From positions 124,032 to 188,031 of the forward strand of contig NZ_CP039373.1 of assembly GCF_000179235.2 (NCBI RefSeq): a stretch of DNA of 64,000 nt, given 5' to 3'. Of this stretch, positions 51,364 to 60,107 are shown piece after piece. Both the position numbers and the translations under genes were made by a program. The stretch comes from Synechococcus sp. CB0101. Its GTDB lineage: Bacteria; Cyanobacteriota; Cyanobacteriia; PCC-6307; Cyanobiaceae. Each line of letters begins with the position of its first letter. Position 1 is the stretch's first letter. The notes beneath the pieces were generated by a model. It worked only from the letters and a program-made list of their open reading frames with translations, searched no databases and was not told where the DNA came from.

Positions 51364-53188
51364 GCAGCAGGTTGAGGGTCTCCTGCAGGGGCATGGGCTT
51401 GGCCAACAGGTAGCCCTGGCCCCAGTGGAACCCCTGGCGCTGCAGCCACAGGCGCTGGGCTTCTGTTTCCACGCCTTCTGCGGTGGTGTGCAGCTCGAGC
51501 GCTTCGGCCATGGCCTGGATCACCTCCAGGATGCGGTTGCTGGGTTGATCGGGGGCATCGAGGAGCTTCACGAAGCTCATGTCCACCTTCAGGCTGTGGA
51601 AGGGGAAGCGATTTAAGCGGCTGAGGGAGGAGTAGCCGGTGCCGAAGTCGTCGATGGCGAGCAGCACGCCGCGCTGGTGGAGCTGATCGAGGGTGTGGGC
51701 AATGTCGGCTTCAGGTTGCTGCAGGTTCACCTCCAGCATCTCCAGTTGCAGTTGCCAATTCGGCGGGAGTGGCTCCGCATCAATCAAGGCAAACAGCACA
51801 TCGAGGAGAGTGGGGCTCTCCAGTAAGGCGCCTGAGAGGTTGAGGCTCAGGACCATCGCTTGCTGGGGATGCACCCGCGCCATCGCATGACTGGCCGCGA
51901 TCGATTGGCGGATCATCTGCAGATCCAACTCCCCCAAAAGTTCGGCGCGCTCAGCGGCTGCCAGGAACAGGCTGGGCATCAACAGATCGCCATTCACACT
52001 GCGCCAGCGGGCCAGGGCCTCCATCCCCATCAACTGTTTGGTTTGGAGATCGAAGAGGGGTTGGAAGTGGGGCTCGAGCTGACCGGTGCTGAGACCACGG
52101 CGCAGTTCGGATTCGAGTTGGAGGTCTTGTTGGGCTTGGATGCGGCTCGCTAGATCAATGCAGCTGTAGTGGCTGCCCGGGCGCCGTGCCGCATTGCGCA
52201 GGGCAATGGCTGCATCGCTGAGCAGGTCGTTGGCGCTGCTGTAGTTGCCTTGGAAGAGTGCAGCTCCCACAGCCACTTGTGAGCTCAGCAACTGTTGCGC
52301 AACGCCTACGGGTTGTTGGAGTTGTTGGGTGATCGCCGCCGCCAGCGCGCCGAGTTGCTCATCGGTGGCGGTGAAGGGGGTGAGCACCAGCCACTCTTGA
52401 TCGTTGAGTTCGCAGCAGCTGGCGTTATCCGGGAGCAGTGCGGCGAGGCGCTCTTGCAGCTCTTGGCGGAGCACCTTGGCGGTGGCTTCGCCGAGGGCAT
52501 TGGCGATGCGGCGCAACTCCTTGAATTCCAGCCGCATCACCCCGAAGTAGGCCTGGCTGCTCTGGCTGAGCATCAGCTCCACCATGCTGAGCAACTGCTC
52601 TTTGCTGGTGAGCAGTTGGTTGAGGCGTGGTGGGGTGGTGGGCGCTAGGCCCTCTTGGGCTTCTGGCGCTGCCTGGGCAGCCTGCTCCAGCAGCCGGCTC
52701 TGCCGTTTGAGCTCCATTTGGCGAACCGCGAGCCGTGCCAAGCGTTCCAAGGCCTGGATCTGGTGGGCCTCCAGGTGGCGGGGTTGCTGATCCACCGCGC
52801 AGAGACTGCCGAGGGCCAGGCCATTGCTGGAGATCAGTGGAAACCCGGCGTAGAAGCGGATGTGGGGCTCCTGTAGCACCAGGGGGTTGTCGCAGAAGCG
52901 CGGATCCTCGAGGGCGTCTTCGATGATCAGCGGCGTGCGCTGCAGGATCGTGTGGCCGCAGAAGGAGATATTGCGCGGCGTTTCTTTGGCATCGAGCCCG
53001 ATGCAGCTTTTGAACCATTGCCGGTTCTCATCCACCAGCGAAATGATCCCGATCGGCGTGTTGGCGATGTCGCGCACCAAGGCGCCGATGTCATCGAACG
53101 ACTGCTCATCCGGGCTGTCGAGCACGCCGTAACTACGCAGCTCCTGAAGGCGTGCGGTGTCGTCCGGAGGGATCGGGGCCTGCAGCAT
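51332..53188 (-). CDS. GAF - degenerate GGDEF - EAL phosphodiesterase
   Basis: The 618-residue cytoplasmic protein has three domains. A GAF sensor (about 20-160) has VDENRQWFKSCIGLDAKETP and FCGHTILQRTPLIIEDALED. A GGDEF-like domain (about 210-360) has lost its signature (CCELNDQEWLVL in place of GGDEF), so it cannot make c-di-GMP. An EAL domain (about 370-610) keeps MEALARW, LNLSGALL, LEMLEVN, AIDDFGTGYSSL, LKVDMSFV, AEGVET and GQGYLLAKPMP, so hydrolysis of c-di-GMP is likely. The GAF may bind a chromophore or small ligand; no obvious bilin Cys was identified. Tandem with a PAS-GGDEF-EAL gene. Confidence 0.88.
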   Translation of the reverse strand: MLQAPIPPDDTARLQELRSYGVLDSPDEQSFDDIGALVRDIANTPIGIISLVDENRQWFKSCIGLDAKETPRNISFCGHTILQRTPLIIEDALEDPRFCDNPLVLQEPHIRFYAGFPLISSNGLALGSLCAVDQQPRHLEAHQIQALERLARLAVRQMELKRQSRLLEQAAQAAPEAQEGLAPTTPPRLNQLLTSKEQLLSMVELMLSQSSQAYFGVMRLEFKELRRIANALGEATAKVLRQELQERLAALLPDNASCCELNDQEWLVLTPFTATDEQLGALAAAITQQLQQPVGVAQQLLSSQVAVGAALFQGNYSSANDLLSDAAIALRNAARRPGSHYSCIDLASRIQAQQDLQLESELRRGLSTGQLEPHFQPLFDLQTKQLMGMEALARWRSVNGDLLMPSLFLAAAERAELLGELDLQMIRQSIAASHAMARVHPQQAMVLSLNLSGALLESPTLLDVLFALIDAEPLPPNWQLQLEMLEVNLQQPEADIAHTLDQLHQRGVLLAIDDFGTGYSSLSRLNRFPFHSLKVDMSFVKLLDAPDQPSNRILEVIQAMAEALELHTTAEGVETEAQRLWLQRQGFHWGQGYLLAKPMPLQETLNLLLTHQGAAVPL

Positions 53189-53243
53189 CGGTGCAGGTTC
53201 AGCTCTGGTGGTACGGGAAACCTAACCAGCCTGCGCCCCGTTG

Positions 53244-54992
53244 TCAGTTCCCATTCGAGGACATTGCTGTTTGTGCGGCCATCAGCTCCTGCAGTTGTGC
53301 AGCGGGCATCGGTTTGCCCAGCAGGTAACCCTGAAAACTGTCGCAGCCCAGGTCGAGTAACTGTTGCCGTTGCTCCTCGGTTTCCACCCCTTCAGCCAGA
53401 CAACTCAGCCCCAGCTCGTGGGCCATCAGGATCGTGGCCTTCACGATGCTGCGATCGGAGGGGGTGTTGGGTAGATCGCTCACAAAACAGCGGTCAATCT
53501 TGAGCCGTTGCAGCGGCAGGCGCTGCAAGCTCGCCAGGGATGAAAAACCGGTGCCGAAGTCGTCAATCGCCAGGCTGACGCCTGCTGCTGCGAGTTGTTT
53601 GAGCGTGTCGGCGGCGGCCGAGGGATTGCTGATCAAGGCCGTTTCCGTAACTTCCACCTCCAATTGACTGGGTTCCACCTTCCAGTGATCACAAAGCCTG
53701 AGCAGTTGCTGATCGAGGGGGTGCTGATCGGGATCGAGTTGATGGCCAGACACGTTGATCGCCAGCCGCCCCAAGTGGAGCCCTTGCTGCTGCCATTGGC
53801 TGAGTTGGGCAACAGCCTGCTCCAAGACCCAATGCCCAATGCTCGCGATCAAGCCGCTCTGTTCGGCTAGGGGGATGAAGCGGTTGGGCGGGATGGTTTC
53901 ACCGCGATGGGTGTGCCAGCGCAGGAGTGCTTCCGCACCGATCAGACGCTGCTGCCGGTCCCATTGCGGTTGATAGTGCAAGAGCAACTCCTGGCGATCC
54001 AGGGCGCGCGCCAAGCGCTGCTCGAGATCGAGCGTTTCGCGGATTTTCTGGCTGATGGCCGTGGAGTACACCTTGCATCCGCCTTTGCCCTGGCGTTTGG
54101 ATTCGGTGAGGGCTGTGTTGGCCCACTGCAACAGGCTGGAGGCATCGCTGCCGTGGTCGGGCGCGATGCTCACCCCCACGCAGGCGCTGAGTTGGATCGG
54201 TAGCGGGGCGTCGAGCCGAGGCACCACCTGGCGCAGCGAGTCCTGCAGTTGCTGGGCCAGATCAATGGCCTGAGAAATGTTGCCCAGGTTGTCGCTGCGC
54301 ACCACCAGGAACGTGTCGCTATCCAGGCGGGCCAACCAGTCGCTTGGTTGCAGCTGTTGGCGCAGGTGTTCGCCAGTCCAGTGCAGCAGTCGATTGCCGA
54401 TCTCAACGCCAAAGCTGTCATTGATGCCCTGGAAGTTGTCGAGATCGAGGCAGAGAATGGCGATCTGGCGGTTGTAGGGCAGTTCGCGAATGCGCTGCTC
54501 CAAGTAACTGATGGATGCCAGGCGGTTAGGAAGCCCGGTGATCGCATCGGTGTGGGTGGCCTGCTCCAGCTCCAGTTGCAGATTGCGTTGCTGCGAGAGG
54601 CGTTGCAGCGTGCTGACGGTGTACAGCGCTTTGCCGTTGTCGTCGCAGATGGTTTCGCCGCGATGCAACACCTGCACGATTTGATCGTTGGCCAGTTGAA
54701 GCCGATGCTCCAGCCGGAACGGCCTACCGCTCAACCACGATTGCCGCACGCTGCCGGCGAGCAGGTCACGCTCCTCGGGGTGAACCTGCTCCAGGAGTAG
54801 CTCAAGGCTGGCCGGCAGGTTGGGATCAACGTTCAACAGGCGGTAAGTCTCAGGTGACCAGAGCACTTCGCCGCTGTCGTGCTGGATCCGCCAGCTGCCG
54901 CAGCGCTGCATGCGCTCCGCTTCCGCGAGGAGCTCACTGATTCCGCCACTCAACCGTGGGTTGGCCTGCTCAACCAGGGCGGGATCGAGCAC
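53244..54992 (-). CDS. PAS - degenerate GGDEF - EAL phosphodiesterase
   Basis: A 582-residue cytoplasmic protein. The N-terminal PAS domain (about 25-135) has CGSWRIQHDSGEVLWSPETY and VHPEERDLLAGSVRQSWLSG. The GGDEF domain (about 145-310) has LARLDSDTFLVV where GGDEF should be, so it is inactive as a cyclase. The EAL domain (about 320-575) is intact: IGAEALLRWHTH, LAINVSGHQL, VEVTETALI, LAIDDFGTGFSSL, LKIDRCFV, AEGVETEEQR, FQGYLLGKPMP. It precedes the GAF-EAL gene on the same strand and diverges from a binding-protein/diguanylate-cyclase operon across 87 bases. Confidence 0.88.
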   Translation of the reverse strand: MLDPALVEQANPRLSGGISELLAEAERMQRCGSWRIQHDSGEVLWSPETYRLLNVDPNLPASLELLLEQVHPEERDLLAGSVRQSWLSGRPFRLEHRLQLANDQIVQVLHRGETICDDNGKALYTVSTLQRLSQQRNLQLELEQATHTDAITGLPNRLASISYLEQRIRELPYNRQIAILCLDLDNFQGINDSFGVEIGNRLLHWTGEHLRQQLQPSDWLARLDSDTFLVVRSDNLGNISQAIDLAQQLQDSLRQVVPRLDAPLPIQLSACVGVSIAPDHGSDASSLLQWANTALTESKRQGKGGCKVYSTAISQKIRETLDLEQRLARALDRQELLLHYQPQWDRQQRLIGAEALLRWHTHRGETIPPNRFIPLAEQSGLIASIGHWVLEQAVAQLSQWQQQGLHLGRLAINVSGHQLDPDQHPLDQQLLRLCDHWKVEPSQLEVEVTETALISNPSAAADTLKQLAAAGVSLAIDDFGTGFSSLASLQRLPLQRLKIDRCFVSDLPNTPSDRSIVKATILMAHELGLSCLAEGVETEEQRQQLLDLGCDSFQGYLLGKPMPAAQLQELMAAQTAMSSNGN

Positions 54993-55079
54993 GGATCATC
55001 TCAAGGTGAGTGGAGCTTAGGAAGGCACGCTGCGCTGGCATCAGCGTTGCCAGATCGCCTTCCCTGACTAGCCTGGGAC

Positions 55080-56084
55080 ATGATTCCTGCCCCAGTGCGC
55101 TCCGTCTATCGTCGGATCTGCCGTGGATCCCTGGCAGCGTTCAGCGTTGCCGCAGCTGTTGGGGTCTTGACCGGCTGCCAAGGCCAGCGTCCGAGCATCG
55201 ACGTGCCGGTGTCGAACTGGCCGGGGTACGAATACATGTATCTGGCCCACAAGCTGGGCTTGGATCGGCGCGAGGGGCTTGAGCTGAAGCCTCTGCAGTT
55301 CCCGGATCCACAAACAATCGTGCACGCCTACCTGCGTGGAGATGTGCCCCTGGCACAGCTCACCACGGTGGAGGCGGTGGATTTGTGCAGCCGAGCACCG
55401 CGCCGCTGCCCGGTGATCGTGTTGATCCTGGATGAGTCGAGGGGTGGCGATCAGATCGCCGTGGCCCGCTCGATCCCCACCCTCGCCGCACTGAAGGGCG
55501 AACCCGTGGCGGTGACCTTCTCCACCTTGGGGCCCTATGTGTTGAGCCGCGCTTTAGACCAAGTGGGCTTGGCGCTCTCCGATGTGCGCTTGCAGAACAT
55601 TCCCCTCGCGCAAATGCCTGATGCGTTGCGCAAAGGCGAGGTGAAGGCGGCGGTGTTCTTCCCGCCGTTCAGTGATTACGCCGCCCGTGATGGGGTGTCG
55701 CGTCCGCTCTTCGATAGCCGCGCCATTCCTGGTGAGGTGTTCGATGTGTTGGCGGTGGATCCCCAGTATCTGGCCCGCCATGGCGACACGATCACCAAGT
55801 TGATTCGGGCTTGGGCTGCAGCACACCAGGCGGCGCGCCAAAACCCTGCCAAGGCGATTGCGTTAGCCGCTCAGCGGGAGCAACTCAGCCCCGAGGAATA
55901 CCGCCAGGCGGAGCAAGGCTTGGTGTATTTCAGCCTGGAGCAACAAGGGCCGATGTTGCAGCCTGGCGGTCCGTTGGCCCGAAATCTCAAAGCGGTGCAG
56001 GCCGTGCAGGAGCGGCTGAAGATCATGGGGTCTGGGGCACCGGTGCCAACGGTGACCCCTCGTTTTGTGGAGGCGGCCCGATGA
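55080..56084 (+). CDS. Solute-binding lipoprotein (NMT1/SsuA-like), first of two
   Basis: The 334-residue periplasmic protein has a lipoprotein signal peptide with lipobox VLTGC near residue 33. The mature part has the NMT1/SsuA-type two-lobe fold: NWPGYEYMYLAHKLGLDRRE, LTTVEAVDLCSRAPRRCPVI, LKGEPVAVTFSTLGPYVLSR, KAAVFFPPFSDYAARDGV, PGEVFDVLAVDPQYLARHG. The family binds aliphatic sulphonates, nitrate, pyrimidine precursors and similar ligands. No ABC permease or ATPase gene is adjacent. It overlaps the next gene by 4 bases (ATGA). Confidence 0.87.
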   Translation: MIPAPVRSVYRRICRGSLAAFSVAAAVGVLTGCQGQRPSIDVPVSNWPGYEYMYLAHKLGLDRREGLELKPLQFPDPQTIVHAYLRGDVPLAQLTTVEAVDLCSRAPRRCPVIVLILDESRGGDQIAVARSIPTLAALKGEPVAVTFSTLGPYVLSRALDQVGLALSDVRLQNIPLAQMPDALRKGEVKAAVFFPPFSDYAARDGVSRPLFDSRAIPGEVFDVLAVDPQYLARHGDTITKLIRAWAAAHQAARQNPAKAIALAAQREQLSPEEYRQAEQGLVYFSLEQQGPMLQPGGPLARNLKAVQAVQERLKIMGSGAPVPTVTPRFVEAAR

Positions 56085-57052
56085 AGCGGCGGGGCTTGCT
56101 CGCAGGGGTTGTGGGCTCGGCTGCCTTGGCTCTGGGTTTGGTGTCGTGTCTGGCGCCGTGGCGAGAGCGCCCGGTGCGGCTGGCCATCGTGGATTGGCCG
56201 GCCTACGAATACTTCTATCTCGCCAGCCGCAAAGGCTTGGACCGTGAGCAAGGTTTCAGCCTGCAGGTGGATCAATTTGGCTCCCTGCAGGATCAGCGCC
56301 GCGCCTTCAGCCGTGGTGATGTCGATGCCATCGCCACCACCCTGCCCGAGGCGATCGCGATTTGCCGCGAGGTGCCGGCCCGCTGTCCGGTGATTGTGCT
56401 GGTGTTGGACGACTCCAACGGTGCCGATCAATTGATCGCTGATGCCCCGCTGCGCTCACCTGCCGATCTCAAAGGCAAACGGGTTGGGCTCGAGCGCAGC
56501 GTGCTCGGTGAATTCATGCTCCTGAGCGCTATGCGCCCCCACGGCTTAGGGCTTGCGGATGTTCAGCTCCGCTACGACAGCCCGAAAGCCTTGGTCGCCC
56601 AGCTCAAGCGTGGGGCGCTGGATGCGGTGGTGACCTACGTGCCCCACAGCGATGCGCTGCTGGCTGATCCGCGTTGGCGCGTGTTGTTCAGCTCCAGCGA
56701 GATTCCCGGAGAGGTGGTGGATGTGTTGGCGGTGAGCCCGGAGTTGCAGCGCTCGAACCAGCCGTTGGTGGCGGCCCTGGTGCGCTCCTGGTGGGCGTCT
56801 CGCCAGTTGGCCCAGCAAGAGCCGCAGCAATCCACGGCCTTAATGGCCCAGCGCCAGGGGGTGACATCCGAGCAATTTCTGCTCTCCCAGCGCTTGATCC
56901 GCTACCCCGATCAAGCGCAACAGGCTGAGCTGCTCGCCCCCTCTGGACCGGTGCAGCGCACCTTGTTGCAGTTGCAGGCTCAGATGCGCCAGGCCAATCG
57001 CTTGCCGCAGGGTGTGCCACTGCCCCAGATCGCTCCGGAGTTGGTGCGATGA
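56081..57052 (+). CDS. Solute-binding lipoprotein (NMT1/SsuA-like), second of two
   Basis: A 323-residue paralogue of the preceding gene, with lipobox ALGLVSC near 23. Shared landmarks: DWPAYEYFYLASRKGLDREQ, TTLPEAIAICREVPARCPVI, LKGKRVGLERSVLGEFML, PGEVVDVLAVSPELQRSN. Start ATG 56081 lies in the stop of the first gene and its own stop overlaps the diguanylate-cyclase start (ATGA), so all three genes are translationally coupled. The two copies are clearly diverged, so they may bind different ligands or form a heterodimer. Confidence 0.87.
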   Translation: MKRRGLLAGVVGSAALALGLVSCLAPWRERPVRLAIVDWPAYEYFYLASRKGLDREQGFSLQVDQFGSLQDQRRAFSRGDVDAIATTLPEAIAICREVPARCPVIVLVLDDSNGADQLIADAPLRSPADLKGKRVGLERSVLGEFMLLSAMRPHGLGLADVQLRYDSPKALVAQLKRGALDAVVTYVPHSDALLADPRWRVLFSSSEIPGEVVDVLAVSPELQRSNQPLVAALVRSWWASRQLAQQEPQQSTALMAQRQGVTSEQFLLSQRLIRYPDQAQQAELLAPSGPVQRTLLQLQAQMRQANRLPQGVPLPQIAPELVR

Positions 57053-58257
57053 AGGGGCCGCTTCGGCAACGGGTGAATCGGCGTCTGCTGGGGATTGCAC
57101 TGGCGGCGGCAGCGTTTGGATCCACGGCCTTGGGCACGGTGAGTGGTGCCCTGGTGTTGCGAACCACACTCCAGGAATTGGAGAACCATGCCCGCACGCT
57201 TGAGCGTGATCTCGCGGGCAATCTCACCAGTTTTCAGCCGATGTATGAGGTGCAGCGGCAGCTGCAGCTGGCAGCGGCATCGCGTGAATTGCGCTCGGCG
57301 TTGTTGCTTGACCAACGGGGCCTGATCCTGGCCGCCAGCGACAACGCTCTGGTGGGGAAGCGCGTGCAGGATCTCAGTTTGTCGGATGGTTTGGGCGATC
57401 TGGGAGCTCATCTGAGAGCCTGTTTTGTGGAGAGTCAGACCGGTTTTTGCGCACCCGACCGTGCCTCGTCGCTGCTCGATGGCCCCATCCCCTGGGTTGG
57501 GGGCGACCACATGGTGCGTGTGTTGCCCACCCCCCTGGCGCTTGAGGGGTTGCCGGCCTTTGGCCAACAAGGGCTGTTGGTGATCGATCTCGACCTCCAG
57601 CCCCTGGTGGGCCGGGCCCTGCAGCTCACGGGGCTGGTGTTTCTGCTCGGCTTGGTGCCTCTCTTCCTCACCACAGGGGCACTGGTGCTTGTGGTGCGGC
57701 GCCAGCTGCTGCCGGAGTTGATCAGCCTTGCTCAGACTGACAGCCTCTCCGGTGTGCTCAATCGTGGAGCCTTTCTCGAAGCCGCTGATGAACGGTTGGA
57801 ACTGCCTGGCTTAGATCAGCCGATGGTGGTGGCCTTGATCGACATCGATCACTTCAAAACAATCAACGACACCTATGGCCACGCTGCTGGTGATGAGGTG
57901 ATTCGTCGCATGGCGGATTTTCTCAACGGAGCTGTTCGGCGCGGCGATTTGGTGGGGCGCCTCGGAGGTGATGAATTCGCTCTGCTGGTGGCTGCGGCAG
58001 CGCCGCAAGCCCATGATTTGTTGGAGCGCTTGCGCCAGCGGGTGGCCTCCCAGCGCTGGACCTTGGCCGACGGCAGTGAGCCGCAACTCACCCTCTCGAT
58101 CGGCATGGTGGAGAAGGGCAGTGAAGGCCGCCAACACCTATCGGAATTGCTGCAGGCGGCCGATGCCGCGCTGTATGTGGCCAAGGATCAGGGCCGCAAT
58201 CAGGTGATGGATCTGCAACGGCTTCACCCGATGGGCTGGACAGTGCAGACCGCTTAG
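57049..58257 (+). CDS. Membrane diguanylate cyclase (GGDEF)
   Basis: The 402-residue protein makes c-di-GMP. An N-terminal membrane helix (RRLLGIALAAAAFGSTALG) is followed by a periplasmic sensor region of about 165 residues (LLDQRGLILAASDNALVGKR, PAFGQQGLLVIDLDL). A second membrane segment (LQLTGLVFLLGLVPLFLTTG) precedes the cytoplasmic GGDEF domain (about 230-395) with intact RLGGDEF and an RxxD product-inhibition site (RRGD) five residues before it. It is coupled to two binding-protein genes, which suggests ligand-loaded lipoproteins act on the sensor region. Confidence 0.92.
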   Translation: MKGPLRQRVNRRLLGIALAAAAFGSTALGTVSGALVLRTTLQELENHARTLERDLAGNLTSFQPMYEVQRQLQLAAASRELRSALLLDQRGLILAASDNALVGKRVQDLSLSDGLGDLGAHLRACFVESQTGFCAPDRASSLLDGPIPWVGGDHMVRVLPTPLALEGLPAFGQQGLLVIDLDLQPLVGRALQLTGLVFLLGLVPLFLTTGALVLVVRRQLLPELISLAQTDSLSGVLNRGAFLEAADERLELPGLDQPMVVALIDIDHFKTINDTYGHAAGDEVIRRMADFLNGAVRRGDLVGRLGGDEFALLVAAAAPQAHDLLERLRQRVASQRWTLADGSEPQLTLSIGMVEKGSEGRQHLSELLQAADAALYVAKDQGRNQVMDLQRLHPMGWTVQTA

Positions 58258-58802
58258 GGGCTATTGCGCTGCTTCAGCCGCAGTTCCATCGAACGCTGCA
58301 CGATGTACACCAGCAACGCGGTGCTCCATCCAGCCATCAGCAACCCATCCACCGCGAGCCCAACGCTGAGCAGGCGCCAGCAGCTGGGCAAGCTCACATC
58401 GCCGTAGCCAACGCTGGTGAAGGTGATGCCACTGAAATAGAAACTTGTTTCCAGGTCTGGCAGCAGACCCAGACCCGTCAACAGCAGCGCCCACATCAGG
58501 ATGTAAGCCAACAGGGCCAGCACCACCAGCTTCGCTCCGACCAGCACCGCAAGCGCTCGTTTCGATGCCTTGGCTTCACACCAGTGGATGAGGCGTGGGT
58601 GGTGAGTCCATTCCGCAATCAGGGTGGTGAGCCCCAGTTGCACCACGCAGGTGGTGGCCACCATGGCGCCGCAGATCAGCAGTTGCACGGCAACTCCTGG
58701 CCTGGTGCAGCCCTCGGCGATTGGTGCCGCTTTGGCCTGGCTGCTCAGGGGTAGCAGGAAGGCCAATCCGCCAAGCAGAAGCGTGCGCTGGCGCGGGGTC
58801 AT
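58254..58802 (-). CDS. Two-TM potassium-channel-like protein
   Basis: From ATG 58802, 182 residues: a hydrophobic N-terminus (LLLGGLAFLLPLSSQAKA), an extra membrane segment (LICGAMVATTCVVQLGLTTL), then the ion_trans_2 unit with LVVLALLAYILMWALLLTGL, pore loop FYFSGITFTSVGYGDVS and a final helix (LAVDGLLMAGWSTALLVYIV). SVGYG is a K+-filter type sequence. No regulatory RCK domain. It overlaps the FUSC gene by 4 bases (ATGA) and so is part of the export operon. Confidence 0.83.
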   Translation of the reverse strand: MTPRQRTLLLGGLAFLLPLSSQAKAAPIAEGCTRPGVAVQLLICGAMVATTCVVQLGLTTLIAEWTHHPRLIHWCEAKASKRALAVLVGAKLVVLALLAYILMWALLLTGLGLLPDLETSFYFSGITFTSVGYGDVSLPSCWRLLSVGLAVDGLLMAGWSTALLVYIVQRSMELRLKQRNSP

Positions 58803-59932
58803 GGGGTGCAGGCCGGCAGTTGGGGTTTGGGCAGGCCCAGCCAGCGGGCCTCTTCGGTGGCGGCTGGCAGCAACACCTGCAGCTCGCTGGCCACGGTGGG
58901 GTTGTGTTCGCCAGCGGTGAGCTGGTTGAAGCGACGCAGCGCTGAATTGGGAAAGAGGAACACACCCACCGCCAGCGCCAAGGCGGAGCCCATCAGGTAA
59001 TCGATCCAGCGGTGCGGGATGTACCAAGCCACCAAGGGGCCGTAGCCAATGAAGGCCACACCACTCGAGATCAGAGCGGTGCGCAGGTAACTGCGGCGGT
59101 TGAGGGCGGCTAGTAAGGCAGCGGTTCCGCCCATCACCAGCCCGATCGAGAGCTCACTCAAGCCGATCGTGTTGAACACGAGCAGTGGCATCAGCACACC
59201 GAGGCTCACGCCCACCATGCGATCGCGCACCCGCGCCATGGTGGCTCCGATGCTGTCGTTGAGCAGAAGCACCACCCCGAAGTAGAGATATTTCGGCGTG
59301 ACGGCTCCAACACCCAGGCCGATGGCATAGGCCAGGCTGGCGAACACCAGCTTTCGCCAGAAAAAGGGTGAGGAAAGGCCGGCGCGGATGCGATCCGCCA
59401 GAGGTGGATCCTCAGCCTCTGCACGGCTCTCCTCGGGCGGTTGCTTCAGCCCTGCCGGGGTGAAGGTGAGTTGGAGGAGCGTGCCCGCGAGCAGGCCGAT
59501 CACGATGGCGAGCATTTCGTCACGCCAGCCCTCCCAGCTCGGTGTGCCCAGCAGTGGCAGCACTCCGGCGCAGGCCACCACGCCGCTCAGCAGACGCAAT
59601 TTGCTGGGCAAGAGCAACGTGATCAGTTGCATCAGGGCCGCCACCAGGCCGAACACGAACGCCTGCGGTGCATCCGAAAGGCCCAGCCCAAGGCTCACGC
59701 CAATCGCCAGGCAGATCCCCACCAGAACGATCAGCACCGGATAAATCAACAGCGGCCAGCGGCTGAAATCCGGCCGCACCACCAGGGCCGCGATCAGGGC
59801 GCCGTAGGCGATCGATTCACCACTGAGCCCGATGCCTTGGCAGGCGGCATCACTGAGCGCTGCCGCGAGGCCGATCACCAGTGCGGCTCGCAGATCCAGG
59901 CTCAGGCTCCCAGCGGGAGCTTCAGCCGCCAT
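58799..59932 (-). CDS. FUSC-family permease
   Basis: A 377-residue inner-membrane protein with about ten membrane segments in two repeats. First: LRAALVIGLAAALSDAACQG, then LIYPVLIVLVGICLAIGVSL. Second: RKLVFASLAYAIGLGVGAVT, then PKYLYFGVVLLLNDSIGATM, then RVRDRMVGVSLGVLMPLLVF, the FUSC half-unit. FUSC proteins (such as AaeB, aromatic acid efflux) pump aromatic or fusaric acids with membrane-fusion and TolC partners. It overlaps a tiny membrane-protein gene upstream by 11 bases and the K+-channel gene downstream by 4. Confidence 0.85.
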   Translation of the reverse strand: MAAEAPAGSLSLDLRAALVIGLAAALSDAACQGIGLSGESIAYGALIAALVVRPDFSRWPLLIYPVLIVLVGICLAIGVSLGLGLSDAPQAFVFGLVAALMQLITLLLPSKLRLLSGVVACAGVLPLLGTPSWEGWRDEMLAIVIGLLAGTLLQLTFTPAGLKQPPEESRAEAEDPPLADRIRAGLSSPFFWRKLVFASLAYAIGLGVGAVTPKYLYFGVVLLLNDSIGATMARVRDRMVGVSLGVLMPLLVFNTIGLSELSIGLVMGGTAALLAALNRRSYLRTALISSGVAFIGYGPLVAWYIPHRWIDYLMGSALALAVGVFLFPNSALRRFNQLTAGEHNPTVASELQVLLPAATEEARWLGLPKPQLPACTP

Positions 59933-60107
59933 GGCCAGGGCGTTTGAGGGCCTGCACCCAACCCACGAGCAGCACGATCAGGAGCAGGGCCAGCCAGAAC
60001 CACAGCCTGGGCGGCTGGCTCATGGCCGTGATGATCAGCAGAACCAGCGCGAGCCAAGGGGCCGGCTGACGCCAGGGTTTGAGCCAGCGCTGCACGGTGT
60101 GATTCAT
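59922..60107 (-). CDS. Small two-pass membrane protein (AaeX-like position)
   Basis: The product is 61 residues: MNHTVQRWLKPWRQPAPWLA, then VLLIITAMSQPPRLWFWLAL, LLIVLLVGWVQALKRPGHGG. Two membrane helices. It overlaps both the MFP gene and the FUSC gene. In aae-type efflux operons a small membrane protein (AaeX, DUF1656) sits between them; this protein fills the same place but I cannot confirm homology. Confidence 0.65.
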   Translation of the reverse strand: MNHTVQRWLKPWRQPAPWLALVLLIITAMSQPPRLWFWLALLLIVLLVGWVQALKRPGHGG

